Assembly: GCA_014529385.2 (NCBI GenBank)
Contig: CM043959.1
Coordinates: 50,103,122-50,167,121 of the forward strand
Direction of reading: 5' to 3'
DNA length: 64,000 nt
Source: Adiantum capillus-veneris
Taxonomy: Eukaryota; Streptophyta; Polypodiopsida; Polypodiales; Pteridaceae
Shown: positions 14,100-25,762 of the stretch, one piece after another
How positions within the stretch are numbered: position 1 is the first letter of the stretch
Layout: every line of letters begins with the position of its first letter
Translations under genes and position numbers: made by a program
The notes under the pieces: generated by a model
What the model was told of the DNA's origin: nothing
The model's input: the letters and a program-made list of their open reading frames with translations, nothing else
Databases searched by the model: none

Positions 14100-15026
14100 C
14101 TCTATCAGCACAAATAGGGGACAAGGGAATAGAGAAATTCAACGGAGAGGGCTTTCACACTTGGCAAACGAAGTTAAGAGGCTACCTTATGAAAAAATGT
14201 TTGTGGTCTGTCATCAGCAGTGCCTTAGAGCAACAAGCCAAACCCGATGGAGTGCACACTAGGGCATCTACACTCACAGCAAGCGCACAGAATTTGGCCA
14301 AAGACAAACAAGCATTGGCAATCATCATCACCTCCTTGCATGACAACTACGTGCATTTCATAGATGAATGTCAGCATGCACATGATGCTTGGCATGTCCT
14401 AGAAAGTAATTTTGGCCAAAAGAAGCAAAGTTAGTCTTAAAAGATAGCTTTACAAAGTTACTATGATTGAAGGCGAGGACATTGCTAGCCTAGTGAATAG
14501 GCTTAAGAGCATTGTCTTGCAGCTCACTTACATCTAGGTCGAAGTACCAGAAGATGACAAAGTGGCCATACTATTAAGTGCACTTCCACCTTCTTATGAC
14601 CACTTAGTCACAATTCTTGAAGAAAAAGAACTAGCACCACCATTCCAAGATGTCATCAACTCAGTCCAAGCAAAAGAAAGAAAGCAAAGAGGTTCACTCA
14701 CCTCATCAGGAGGAGTTTTTATTGCAACATCCTCAAGGGGAAGGCATTCGCCATCAACATCGACAAATAGAATAAAGTGTTATGAATGTGGAAGAATGGG
14801 ACACGTAGTGAAAGACTGCTACACAAACAAACCTTGCAACAAATGTGGTAGGAAGGGACACCCTCCTTCTTGGTGCTACTCAAATGGAGGCAGTAGCAGT
14901 GGAGAAAGCAGCAGCAACAGTAGAAGCAACGAAGGCAAGAGACGTGACAAAGGATCAGCTCACATAGTAGAAGACAAAAAGGATGAAGACGAGAGAAACA
15001 TTGTCTTTTATGAAGACCCATTTTGA
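14100..15026 (+). pseudogene. gag: Copia-B gag with two CCHC zinc knuckles
   Basis: Copia-type Gag: an N-terminal part with KFNGEGFHTWQTKLRGYLMKK, the usual substrate-like start of copia capsid, then HDAWHVLESNF and LLSALPPSYDHLVTIL, all standard copia gag motifs. It ends with two knuckles, CYECGRMGHVVKDC and CNKCGRKGHPPSWC, and a Ser/Gly-rich tail. It would form the particle and bind element RNA. It stops just before the 3' repeats, so pol is absent rather than decayed. Broken about twice. Confidence 0.85.
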
Positions 15027-15058
15027 AGATGCAGACTCTCTACTTGTAGGGGAAAACT

Positions 15059-15180
15059 GTGTGGACATCACTATCCTTTGTGGATTTTTCTTGTGTGGAT
15101 ATCACCATCCTTTGTGGACTTTATTTTCCTGTGTGGATATCACCATCCTATGTGGATTTTGTTAGCCTGTGTGGATCATG
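15059..15180 (+). repeat. Tandem 33-38 bp repeats behind Copia-B gag
   Basis: Units starting TGTGTGGATATCACCATCC repeat three times and begin a fourth, separated by short T-rich linkers, between the gag stop and the polypurine tract. Confidence 0.85.
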
Positions 15181-15212
15181 CATCTTCAGTATCTTGTCGT
15201 AGTCCAAACCTC

Positions 15213-15222
15213 AAGGGGAGGA
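15213..15222 (+). other. Copia-B polypurine tract
   Basis: AAGGGGAGGA lies directly against the 3' LTR, where second-strand synthesis would be primed. Confidence 0.8.
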
Positions 15223-15223
15223 T

Positions 15224-15545
15224 TGTAAAGTGTGAGATTTGTCCTAAGGTGTGAGTTTGAAGAGAGTGGCTTTATCCCACATACTGTGGAGCAAGGCTGT
15301 AGAGCTACTTAAAGCTCATTTCATGAATGAATAAACAAAAACTCTATTTTGCACTACATGCTTGTCTATGGTGAGCTTGTGCTAAGCTAAGTCAATACTC
15401 AAGATTGTGTTTATGATTCCAAGCTAATTCTATCTTGGAACCTAATTCACTTGAGTGATAACCTTGCTTACACACACACACACACACACATTGAATCTAT
15501 GTTTCTCTTTCATCCACCATAGCTAGCTCGATCCAATTCCTAACA
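15224..15545 (+). repeat. Copia-B 3' LTR
   Basis: Copy of 12396-12718, preceded by the purine run AAGGGGAGGA and followed by the target duplication TTGGC. The (AC)n stretch near 15470-15490 differs in length from the other copy. Confidence 0.95.
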
Positions 15546-15550
15546 TTGGC

Positions 15551-16522
15551 AGAGGGTGCTTTCCTTCAATGTGTGCAAAAATGGGCCAATTATTTTTTAT
15601 AAGGAGGGGGGTCCCACAGGGACAGACACGATGCCATGACTGCTCCCTTGGGGCTCAAGAGATGCTTTATATGCAAAGTGAAAGAGATGGAAAATGGAAT
15701 GTCGTTGAGTTGGCGTGGCGAAGTGGTGTTTCACATGTAGTTGAAATGGGAAAGTAGTGGAGGTGTATGAGCCATGCAACACATGCTAAATGGAGAGTGA
15801 ACACTTGTATGCAATGCAAAAAAAATCTAAAAGGAGCTCCTTGAGAGCTGCATGAGCTAGCTAAAATAGGTTTTTATATTTTTAAGCTTTTATAATCCCA
15901 TATAAAAGGGAGTTTTTTGTGGGGGGGAGCTTTTTCATTTTTTTCTCTATGGTTGTGCGTGAGCCCCGAGGGATTCACCATGGAAATATTACCGCACCAC
16001 GTAAGTGTAGGGAAGAGGTTTTTTTTAACAAGTTACAAAAGTGTATAAGTTAGGGGCAGGCCCTCATTAACTTATCTCTCAAGCTTAAAAATAAGGGAGG
16101 GGGGAAGTGAGAAAAGGGGAAAATGAGAGGAATTTTTTGTGTTTCAAAATCATGGCTTCCCAAAAGAGTATGCCCTCGAACTTGTGAGTCAATAGCTACA
16201 AAATACATGCAATAACCAAGATTGCTTTGTATCAATTGCTTGTTTTGTGATTATAATTCATTTGTTGAGGGATGAAAGCTCTAAAGTGTTTGTATAGATG
16301 AAAATTTACACAGAGAACCTAGAACAACTTTATAGCCATGTTTTTTGAGTAATTTAGATGGGTCGGACTTAGAAGAGTAGTCAGAGTGCATGCTTATTGA
16401 GCACATAGTTTGAAAGTCAAACTAAGACACATTGAGGGTACATCTAGTTATCAACAAAAGTGGCTCCTTGGTATGGTTCTAGTCACTATGCTACACACTC
16501 TTTGACTAGTTTTACTTAGATT
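15551..16522. other. Target DNA between two copia elements, no gene recognised
   Basis: This is AT-rich sequence with short frames on both strands and no recognised motif. It ends with ATGTG, the target duplication of the outer copia element. Confidence 0.5.
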
Positions 16523-16527
16523 ATGTG

Positions 16528-16670
16528 TGTTGAGATGTAGAGAGAAAGAGAGAGAGACGAGACAAGAGACACACCATATACGCTCCCAAAGACTGATTCA
16601 TATTGAGGACAAGATACAAATATATAGGTGAGACCAAGTTCAGTAGAGTGAGCTATATATAGCTTCAACA
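16528..16670 (-). repeat. Copia-A 3' LTR (143 bp)
   Basis: It begins TGTTGAGATG and ends CTTCAACA, matching 49700-49842 at 141 of 143 positions. It is followed on the inside by CCCCCACTCA, the minus-strand polypurine tract TGAGTGGGGG. Confidence 0.95.
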
Positions 16671-16918
16671 CCCCCACTCAAACAAAGGTCTCTAGCTTTG
16701 GATGAAAAAACCCTTGGGGAGTTCAAGGGAAAAACCCAAGCCCCTATACAATGTGAAAATATGAACCAGCGGTGATGATGTGAAAGTGAATTGTGCATCT
16801 ATGTATAAATATTCAAGTGACTTAGATATCACAATGTGCAAATGTGGAATGTGCATAGTGCATGGTACCTAAAAGATTACAATGTTATATGTCCAAAGCT
16901 ATTACAATAGCAAAGAAG

Positions 16919-18110
16919 CTAATCTAGAAAGAGTGAGGCCGAAGCAACGCCAAGCTCCGAGCGCAAGATGATGAAACATGACTCGTTGAGGCCTTTGGTC
17001 ATAATGTCTGCAATCATCTGGTTACTTGGACAGTGTTCAACCATAATGGTTCCTTTGCGTACTTCATACCTGACATAATGATAATGGACAGCAATGTGCT
17101 TTGACTTATTATGTTGAACATAGTCTTTTGCAAGACTAATAGCACTTTGGTTGTCACACCGCAAGGGTGTGCTAGAAAGAGGAGAGTGACCAATATCAAC
17201 CAGCATTTGTCGAAGCCAAATCAACTCACGAGCTGCAAGTGCTGCCACAACATATTCTGACTTAGTCGTAGAAACTGCAACACAACGTTGTTTCTTGGTG
17301 GTCCAAGAAGCAAGACAACCATTTATAAAGAAGCAATTTACACTAGTAGATCGCATAGATAAATGTGAGCTTGCCCAGTCTGCATCTATGTAACCCAAAA
17401 GAGAAAGAGATTGCATAGAATCCGATGTGAGTTATCGTCGATAGACTAAACCAAAATATGTAGTGCCTTTCAAGTATTTCAATACACGCTTTGCAGTAGA
17501 CCAATGCTTAAGAGAAGGAAATGCAAGATGTTGTCCAAGATAATTAGCAGCAAACCGAATATCAGGACGAGTGTTCATGCCAACAAACTGAAGACATCCA
17601 ATCAAGTTAGCATAAGGTTGATTTGTGACAAGTTGACCGCCATTGTCAGAAGTGTTCTTCGTAGAGCTCGCAAGACAAGATGTGTTGGCTGAATGTGCAG
17701 ATTCCATACCAATTTTTTGAATAGTATCTGCAATAAACTTTGACTGTCGAAGGAATAAAATACCTTTTGTACGGTTCCGTTGGATTTGAATGCCAAGACA
17801 AGAGTGAATCTCTCCAAGATCCACCATATCAAATGCAGAAGACAATAACTTTTTTACTTGTTGAAGAAATCCCAAATCATTGGAAACAAGGATGGTATCA
17901 TCCACAGAAAGAGCAAGAATCACAAAACTTCTACCTTGGCGTTTTATGTATAAGTTGGGGTCTGACGAGCAAGAGATGAATCCTTTAGAGGTGAGAAAAA
18001 GATCAAATTTTGTATACCAGGCTCGCGAAGCTTGTTTGAGACCATATAGTGCCTTATGGAGTTGAGCAACAAGGTCTTCTTTACCTGGAATAGCAAACCC
18101 TTCTGGTTAT
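16919..18110 (-). pseudogene. pol: Copia-A reverse transcriptase (C-terminal part) and RNase H
   Basis: The minus strand encodes the copia polymerase motif LSVDDTILV, LGIQIQRN, YANLIGCLQF and RPDIRFAANYL, then RNase H with YIDADWASS and TKSEYVVAALAARELIWLRQ. These are the C-terminal domains of a copia Pol. They copy element RNA and remove the template. Fossil, broken. Confidence 0.88.
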
Positions 18111-19852
18111 TCCATATAAATTTCCTCTTCCAAGTCACCATTAAGAAAAGCAGTTCGCACATCCATTTGATGTGCTTCTAAATCAAATTGAACAGCAAAT
18201 GCCAATAAAACTCGAACACTTGTAATGGGAACAACTGGTGAAAAAGTCTCTTGATAATCAACACCAGCTACTTGGGAGTAACCTTTTGCAACTAAACGCG
18301 CCTTGAACTTATTAAAAGATCCATCTGCTTTTACTTTTGTCTTATACACCCACTTACATTTAATAGTTGTACGACCAGGAGGTAATTCAGTTAGTATCCA
18401 TGTACCTTTAGAGATAAGAGAATCGTACTCTCGTTCCATAGCCTCTTGCCATTGATCCTTTTGTGGTGAAGATATAGCTTCATCATAAGTAACGAGATCT
18501 TCAGAAGTAGAAAAAGCATTATTAGCAATATCGTCATCATAAACATGACATGAGCCATGTTCAAAATCAATAGGCAGATCAACAAAAATATCAATATCAT
18601 CATTGGCAACATTTGGAATGGATGGTTGTGAAGAGGAAAGTTTCTCTATAGGAAGAGTTTCATCTTCTGAAAGAAATGGAAAAGCCTGAAGCAATGATTT
18701 AGTATCATCAGAATCATCCATGGACCATGAGCCTCCCATAAGCTGTTCGTTAAAAGTAGCATCACGATTCACAGTTACTTTCTTGGAGGAAGGGTCATAG
18801 AATTTGTAGCCTTTGGAAGTGTCAGAATATCCAATAAAAATAACTTTAAGACCAGGAGCATCAAGCTTTGTTCGTGTTTCTTTGGGAACATGAATATAAG
18901 CAATACATCCAAAGGTTCGAAAATAAGATAGAGAAGGAATGTCACCTGTCCATGCTGTGATGGGTATCGTACCAGAGGATGCAGTAGTAGGAAGATGATT
19001 CGGAATAAATGCTGTTGTCAAAGTAGCTTCAGCCGAGAAAACACGAGATAAGCCAGAATGAATCATCATACATCTTACAGCATTGAGAATAGTGCGATTC
19101 TTTCGGTCAGCAACACCGTTCTGTTGAGGCGAATATGGAATAGTGTGTTCATGATGAATCCCACTGTCAGCACAGGAACTCACAAACTCTCGAGAAACAT
19201 ATTCGCCTCCATTGTCCCTACGAAGCTTCTTAAGGCGACGACCAGTTTGAAGTTCCCCAGCCTTGTGGAATTGTTTGAAAACAAATAAGGCTTCAGATTT
19301 TTGTCTAAGTAGAAATACAGTCGTATACCTTGAGAAATCATCAATGAAAGTAATGAAGTAGCGATATTGTGATCTCGAAGAAGGTAGAGGTCCACATATA
19401 TCAGTATGAACAAGATCCAATATGTCATGAGAATGAGTTGTATTTGAAAGAGGAAAGGGTTTACGATTGTGTTTCCCAAGAGCACAAAATTCACAAATTC
19501 CCATATGGGGATGGGCTTTAAGATCCATGCTATGAACAAGATCACTACGTTGAAGATCAAGGAGTTTTGAGAAATCAGCATGAACAAAACGGTGATGCCA
19601 TACTTTGCAATCATGATCACCTGGAGCAGTGAAAATATTTGCTACAGCATCGTTGAGAGAGAGTTCAAACAAATTACCATTTCGAGGATCAGTGGCTATA
19701 GTCTGTCCATCTTTCTCAATTCGGCATTTGGTATGATCAAATCCAACAAATAGACCAAGATCAACAAGTATAGCAACTGAAAGAAGATTACGTTGAAGCT
19801 CCTCGCAAAATTCGAGTGGAAGAAGATAAGGTACCAAGATATAAGTCTCCAA
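18107..19852 (-). pseudogene. pol: Copia-A integrase and start of reverse transcriptase
   Basis: A 581-residue open segment. It starts in the protease-integrase linker, shows the integrase zinc module (HHRFVHADF...CEFCALGK), the catalytic core (VHTDICGPLP, FIDDFSRYTTVFLL, DNGGEYVSREF, PYSPQQNGVADRKNRTI), the copia C-terminal FGCIAYIHVPKE, then an acidic linker and the RT N-terminus (GTWILTELPPGRTTIKCKWVYK, FSPVVPITSVRVLLAFAV). One of the longest preserved parts of this fossil. Confidence 0.9.
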
Positions 19853-19862
19853 TACCCTTTAC

Positions 19863-21110
19863 TTAACAAGTAGTATCATCAGCAAGATAAACAACATGTT
19901 GAACTGGCAGTGGATGATAGTTATGGAGCCACTTAGACTGATATGTCATATTTCCTATAGCACCAGAATCGACAATAAAAAGTGATCCATCACGTACATG
20001 AAGTATTCTGTCTGGAGCAATTGAACATAGGACGCAGCTTGTTTCTGGTACAATGTTGTTTCGATGTTTAGTAGCATATGCTCTATTCCGATCTGTGTCG
20101 AATCGATGCTTATAGCACATATGAGTGGGATGATCAGATCGTCCACAATATTCACAACAAGAAGAAGAAGAGTCTCTAGATAAACCTGGTTGTTTTGTGG
20201 TAATATTGTGTTCTTCATCATATTGACGTGCCCAATAATCATCTTCAGTATGGCCATTTCTGTTGCAGTAAGAACATTGCTTATTAGGAAATTTGAGACG
20301 AGAGAAAATATTACCGCGACGGCCACCTCTGCGGTTTCCTCGTTTAAATGGACGCCTTTGAGCATAAAAAGCACGTTCCATCTGTTGTGACTCAGTCTCC
20401 TCTTGTGAAATCATAGTTCTATCGTGACCAGCATTCCGACGTTCTTGACGTTGAGAGTATTCAATTAAAGACATGCAGGCTTGGTCGAAATCAAGACCAT
20501 CTTTACTAGAGAGAATAGTAACAATGTTATCATAAGAAAATTCCTTCACCGTATCAAGGAGAAGTGTAATCAGTTGCTTTTGTGGAACAGGATCACCGGC
20601 AGCAGCAAGTTGATTAATAATAGATTTGAAAGATTCAATATGTTCCGTCATGGCAGTACCAACTTCATATTGTAACTTGTTAAGCAACCCTCTCAAATAA
20701 AGTATTTCTGTAAACAGATTTCTTCTGAAAGTTTGCAATAAGGTACTTCCATACGTCGTGAAAAGTAGGTAGTTCATACATATCAAGCAAAAGGGAATTA
20801 GTAAGAGAAGAAATAATATACCGACGAGATGCTTTATCACATCATTGCCAATCCGTATAGGCAACATTCCAATCTTCAAATATAGGTCCTTCAGCGATAA
20901 GCACGTTATCATTATCCGTATCAACAAGCTGAGGCGGACAAACACGATTTCCAAGAACAACATCAGAAAGTTCATCACCTTCAAGAATTAAAAACATCTT
21001 TGCTTTCCAGCCTGGAAATCCTTGACCTTGGAAAGGAGGAACAGAACGCTGGCCAGAAGGAAAGCCATTGACGAGAATATTCATAGCCATATCTTGTTGC
21101 GAGAAGACGT
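19863..21110 (-). pseudogene. gag: Copia-A gag and protease
   Basis: The N-terminal Gag part near 20.9-21.1 kb reads PPFQGQGFPGWKAKMFLIL. Zinc-knuckle-like modules (CSYCNRNGHTEDDYW, CEYCGRSDHPTHMCY) follow, then the retropepsin start FIVDSGAIGNMTY near 19.98 kb. E2 inserted at the very start of this gag, at 21110. Fossil, broken. Confidence 0.85.
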
Positions 21111-21445
21111 TGTGAGCGGGAGGAAAACACACAGAGCGCCTCTATAACTACCCGACACACACTCTTAAGAAGATACACACACACACACTAGGGGGCACCA
21201 CTCGGCTTACACAACCAGCCTAGCCGAGACAGGAAACACACAGACGGAGTGAGAAGAGAGAGATTTCTCACTTGCCCACTCAACACTCACACATACATAC
21301 TCACACACACACTCTCAATTCAGCTCAAAGGAGGCAAATTGCTGTTGTTTAAACTCAATGAAGCTCAGCCCAACATCAATGGGGCAAATAGTTTACACAG
21401 TATTGAGGAAATACACCAGATACAACCACAAAGTTAAGCAGAGGC
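21111..21445 (-). repeat. E2 3' LTR, outer part (split by E3)
   Basis: It matches 47827-48161 with seven differences over 335 bp and ends with GAGGC, which E3 duplicated on insertion. Confidence 0.95.
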
Positions 21446-22069
21446 TGTTAAGGCGGTTACGCCGCTAGCGGAAGCTAAATAGCGAGAACTCAATCAACAA
21501 CAGAATTTGTCAGACGAGGACGGAGCTTGACCCGCAGGCGCATGGAAACAACTAGGTGGGTGTCAAATCACCTACTCGACCTTCTAATGACAATCACTAC
21601 TAAGGAAATCAAATCTAAGTTCTAAAATACGCAAGTGACTGAAATCCGTACTACGAATGAATGCTATACGAAACAGGATCTGGAATCATTGAATCGATCT
21701 CAAACTCAAGGGGAAGTCTATACACTAGGTAAGAACAACACCCTAAAGACTTGAACTGCAAAATCAACCTATAACCACTCCATGCGGTAAACGCGTATGA
21801 AGACAGGCCGAAAAATACAGGTGACTGAAAATTGACCCCGATGGTACTAATGTGTAGCTCTACTCGTTGTGGTTCTATAGATATGCTACACGCTCCATTC
21901 CGACACACGAGTTGGAAGAAAACTCACACCGAAGCTCGTAGGAACTTACCACACATAGAAGCCGATAGCGCGCACTCTTGGTATCTGTGCGTAGCTCTTG
22001 CCGTTGCTAACACAATGGCGGTGTTGCTTCTCCAATGGCGGATCCGTAGCTCGCGTAGCAAGTAGATAA

Positions 22070-22154
<85 letters not shown>

Positions 22155-22438
22155 ACACAGTCACGGCGCTCCAAAAACTCACTTTGATTAATAATCCCCC
22201 CTTAGGTTACAAAAGCTTTGGCTTATATACCTCAGCCTTGGAGGTGAGAACATCTCTAACTAATTACATCAGCAAGTGAAATTACTTCGGGATTACAAGC
22301 TGGAAACTCAATTGAGTCCCATTACTTAATGAATGGCTCAAATCAAAATTAATGTCGAAAAGACATTTATTACAATCAATGGTTACAAAATGATGAGTGT
22401 GAGCAAAAATGTGGGTGTGATCCTCTACTGGCTCAACA
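21446..22438 (-). repeat. E3 3' LTR
   Basis: Copy of 39603-40591 with its own (TC)n tract at about 22073-22153. The polypurine tract lies on the inside and GAGGC outside (21441-21445). Confidence 0.96.
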
Positions 22439-22450
22439 CTCCCCCCCTCC
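22439..22450 (-). other. E3 polypurine tract
   Basis: GGAGGGGGGGAG on the minus strand directly against the 3' LTR. The identical 12-mer recurs inside the element at 28548-28559. Confidence 0.88.
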
Positions 22451-22487
22451 GCGTTCATGCCGTCCCTGACATGACTTTTATGCTTGG

Positions 22488-24960
22488 TCAATAAAGTCCT
22501 GTCGTCTTGAGCATCTGCAAATGTGATTCGTATCGTAGGTTGCCGATGGTCAAGGTTGGGCCGAATATTTTGCTTTCGTGGGTGAAAAAGCCAGTGTAGA
22601 AAGCTTCTTCAAATGTTTGCATGTGGAATCTAGGCAAAAACATAATCCTTTGGCATAGGAGGTGTAACACTTTTGGAGAAGGCTGCAATGAAAGATCGTA
22701 CATCATATCAGACACCGTGTCGACCGTCGATAGTAGACTCGAGGTCGTGGCTTTATCTGGCGCGAACACTTCAATGCAAGCTAAGAGTGTCCTGCAGATT
22801 TTCTTAAGCATCTGACATGAAAGGTCAGGAGAGCCAGTAAAGAGCTTGATGGTGCCCGTTAGGGTTTTCACCATGTAGGCTTTACCTATTCTCTCTCCTG
22901 CCTTTGGTCCTGGCATCCTGGGATAATTAAGCCAATTTGGCTTCTTTTTTGCAATCCTGCCATGCTCTTTCGAGTTTCTGACTCTTGGCACCGGGCAGAA
23001 GGTTGTATCCTCCCGGATCTCCTTTGGTGCCTCCACCAAGTAGATGAGGTAGGCTGGGTATTTGTTGAGCCAACCTTTCCTCCATCTAGGTTGTGAATCT
23101 ACTATCTTCTTTGATTGTTCCTCCTTTGTGATGTCGCTTTCGTAAAGAGCGACATACTGCTCTCCTTCTAGTCTCTTTTTCGTCTTTAGTACTTCAAATT
23201 TCATCAAAGGGAAAGGCAGGCTGGGTTGCATCCACTGTTCATGGAGCACTTTTGTGTCTAGTCCCTGAAGTGTAATGGAGATTAGGAGTCTCCTCTCCCA
23301 TTCCATTTCCGCCTTGGCACTCTCCTCTGCTGACTTTTCTATTTGGTCATGGAGCCTTTGTTCTTCTTCTTCAGAGATTCTTGAAGTCGAGGCCACCTCC
23401 TGAGGTGGGGCAAGATCTTCAATTGTGGTTGCCTCTCCAGTTTCTGGTAGCTCTATGGCTGCTCCACCTAATTCTTCGTGTGGTGTCTCTGTCTCTCTTC
23501 TTTGTTGCTCTTGTAGATCTTGGAGCTGTTTGCGGAGGGCCTCATTCTCTGTCCGTAGTGTTTGATTTTCGAATGTGAGCCTCTCCTCTGCGGCGCATGA
23601 TCCCTCCGCAATGTGCAACCTTTGCACTTTCTCTAATCTTAGCTCTCTTTGTAAGCTTCGGACGTGGTCTTCCAAAACTGGTACGATAGCTCCCTCTTGT
23701 TCGGTTCCTGCTCTGCTAGCTCTAGGGGTAGACCTGAGTCTAGTGATTGTTCTTTCTTGGAGCTCGACTCTTTCCCTTAGCTCAATGAGCTCATCCTTAG
23801 CCGCCTCCAACTCATCCTCTATCCGCTCCCTTGCTTCCTGTGCACTTGTTACTTCTCTTGAAGCCTCAGCTAGTTGGAGTATCAAGCCGTCTCTCTCGTT
23901 TTCCGCGTCATAGAGTGATGTTTTATGACTTTCAGATTCAATCATAGCATTCTCTAAATTTCTCTGCAACTCTGCTTCCCTTTGTTTGGCTGTCTCAATC
24001 TCTACTTCCTTTGCCTTGGACCTTTCTTTTATCTTGCTGAGCAGTTCATGCACCATGTGCATGTCTTTTTCATCATCATCTGCCAACTCTAAAGCTCTTT
24101 CCACCACCACCTCCACTGGCTTTGGCTCTTCTAGTACTTTCGGTTCTTCCAGTTTCTCTTCACTTTCTTTTTTACTCTTTGTCTTTTTCTCCGTCCCTCT
24201 CCGTTCATCTTGTTTTTGTAGGGTGGTCCCATAAACTGCCTCAAGGGCCTCTTCTTCGGTGTATCCTATCTCTACCAGATCCTCATAATCATTTCTATTT
24301 TGCTGAACTGGATCTATCTTCTTTTCTTTGGTCTCGGCTTCTGGCTTTTCCAAAACATCTGTGTCCATCTCTACTGTGGTCTCTTCCACAATTTTTCCGT
24401 CTTCTTCGGGCTTGGTACATCAGTCATAGAGGGATGTTTGTCCTCAGCTTCCTTGGCTTTCCCTTCGTCGGCTTGCCTATCTTTCTCTTGAGGCTTAGTA
24501 GACCCATCTACTTTCCTTTTCCCCTTGTCGTCTTTTTTCAGCTCAGCTTTTAATTGTTGTACCTCCTCTTCAGTGTATGGCTCGATAGGTTGCTGCTTCA
24601 AAATAGCCTCTGACTCCTCATAAGCTTTAATATATTGATCGTATTGATCAATATGTGGCCTGGCCGAGCTAGTTCCGACTTTAGTGGGGTCTGGCACCCA
24701 CTTTTCTTCAAAGTCACCCTTTAGAGCTCTTTCCGCTCTAAACTGCTCCACTAATCTTTCCATTCTTGCTGCTTTCTGACTTTTGGTTTGCTTGGGAGCA
24801 ACCTTCTTCTTTACTTTCTTCTTAAGTGGCTCGTCCACATCCTCTTCAGGTTCTGAAACTACTTCTAGTTTCCGACATGCTCTTGTGGATGCCCCCTTGG
24901 ATACTTCGGGCTGTTCTTCCTCCTCGTCAGCTTCTCTAAGCCACTCATTCTGGGAGGGAG
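22488..24960 (-). pseudogene. E3 module 2, coiled-coil ORF
   Basis: A Lys/Glu-rich segment (24.37-24.96 kb, DEPLKKKVKKKVAPKQTKSQ) leads to a 633-codon open frame (22488-24389). Residues about 95-230 and 265-300 are a long heptad-rich coiled coil (QREAELQRNLENAMIESES, ELIELRERVELQERTITRLR). The last 270 residues are a mixed region with WRKGWLNKYPAYLIYLVEAP, WLNYPRMPGP and FEEAFYTGFFTHESKIFGPT. No signal peptide or membrane segment, so it is not envelope-like. It ends just before the polypurine tract. Role unknown. Fossil. Confidence 0.6.
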
Positions 24961-25093
24961 CCTTTGGCTACTGATCTCTAGCTCCAATAGCTTCATAAAC
25001 TATTCTTGTCAGAATTTCCGCTCCTCCTATGTATTTTGGCTTCTCGTTGTGCATGGCAATTACTTGCTCGTGGATGTGTTGAGCGTAATTCAC

Positions 25094-25762
25094 CTATTTT
25101 GGCATATTGCTCTTTAATGCCCATGTGATGGTGGTTGCAATGGCATGGGGTGGTGTCGTATACTTTTGCGGTCTTTTAGTGCAAACATGAAGAAATTGGT
25201 TGTATAGTCGGCAAAGGGTTGCCGCTCTTGGGTCCGCCACATCTCCATAGGTCGCATTCTGTTTCTTGGGCCCATAGACCTCTATAGCCTCTCTTCTTTC
25301 CCTGACCGAGCTCCCTTTGTTGTGCAGCTTCAATGCGTCTGCAATTAGTTGTGGAGTGATCTGTACTTCTACCTTCTCTCCATCCATGGCTGTCAATGTG
25401 GCTTTTCCATCCTTCTGAATGGATGTTGCCAACTCGTACACTCTTCTTGTATCCACACCTGATGGTCTCGAGGTGAAGAAACTGTGCAAGTCTGCCCTTT
25501 CCAGGTACCTGCTGATGTCTTCTGACCTTCTATAATCTACCAATTCCTGTGGGATCCTCAGTACATCCACCGCTTGCCCTTGAGGATCTCTGAAAGTCCC
25601 CTGGTAGATCTTTATTCCCTCTTTCTCCAATACTGCTTCCTCCACCCAAGTTTTGGTTGGCTTGAGGGTTTCTGCTGGAATGTCGAATGGTTCCGCTTCT
25701 GCAATAGCATCTTTGATTGTCGGTTTTTTTCTCTTCGTTGCCGATGACTTGGTGGAATCCAT
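25094..25762 (-). CDS. E3 module 2, first ORF (plant-mobile-domain-like)
   Basis: I prefer the ATG at 25762 because its distance to the last palindrome equals that of gag in module 1. The open frame reads MDSTKSSATKRKK, then a region of helices: YQGTFRDPQGQAVDVLRIPQ, LERADLHSFFTSRPSGVDTR, RVYELATSIQKDG, VQITPQLIADALKLHNKG and AATLCRLYNQFLHVCTKRPQ. The pattern (conserved F near the start, then a QIT.xLIA.ALxL helix) resembles the 'putative plant transposon protein' domain of Athila-like ORFs. That similarity is from memory, not a search. Related text continues further left. Part of a fossil element. Confidence 0.55.
   Translation of the reverse strand: MDSTKSSATKRKKPTIKDAIAEAEPFDIPAETLKPTKTWVEEAVLEKEGIKIYQGTFRDPQGQAVDVLRIPQELVDYRRSEDISRYLERADLHSFFTSRPSGVDTRRVYELATSIQKDGKATLTAMDGEKVEVQITPQLIADALKLHNKGSSVRERREAIEVYGPKKQNATYGDVADPRAATLCRLYNQFLHVCTKRPQKYTTPPHAIATTITWALKSNMPK

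Larger units (their letters stand above)
12396..15545 (+). mobile_element. Copia-B: complete gag-only (non-autonomous) Ty1/copia-type element
   Basis: Two LTRs of 323 and 322 bp (12396-12718, 15224-15545) begin TGTAAAG and end CCTAACA. They are flanked by a 5-bp target duplication, TTGGC, at 12391-12395 and 15546-15550. A primer site of the initiator-Met type follows the left LTR and a polypurine tract precedes the right one. Between them are a long leader and a copia-like gag with two zinc knuckles. No protease, integrase or RT is present, so mobility would need enzymes from another element. By eye the LTRs are about 96% identical, so the insertion is fairly recent. The gag has about two interruptions. 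Confidence 0.92.

Noticed and set aside
21111-21445. A solo LTR of E2
   Set aside because: The remainder of the same LTR resumes at 40597 after the GAGGC target duplication of E3, so it is one LTR split by insertion.
22488-24389. Envelope gene of E3
   Set aside because: Placed where an envelope gene would be, but it has no signal peptide or membrane-spanning segment and is mostly coiled coil.
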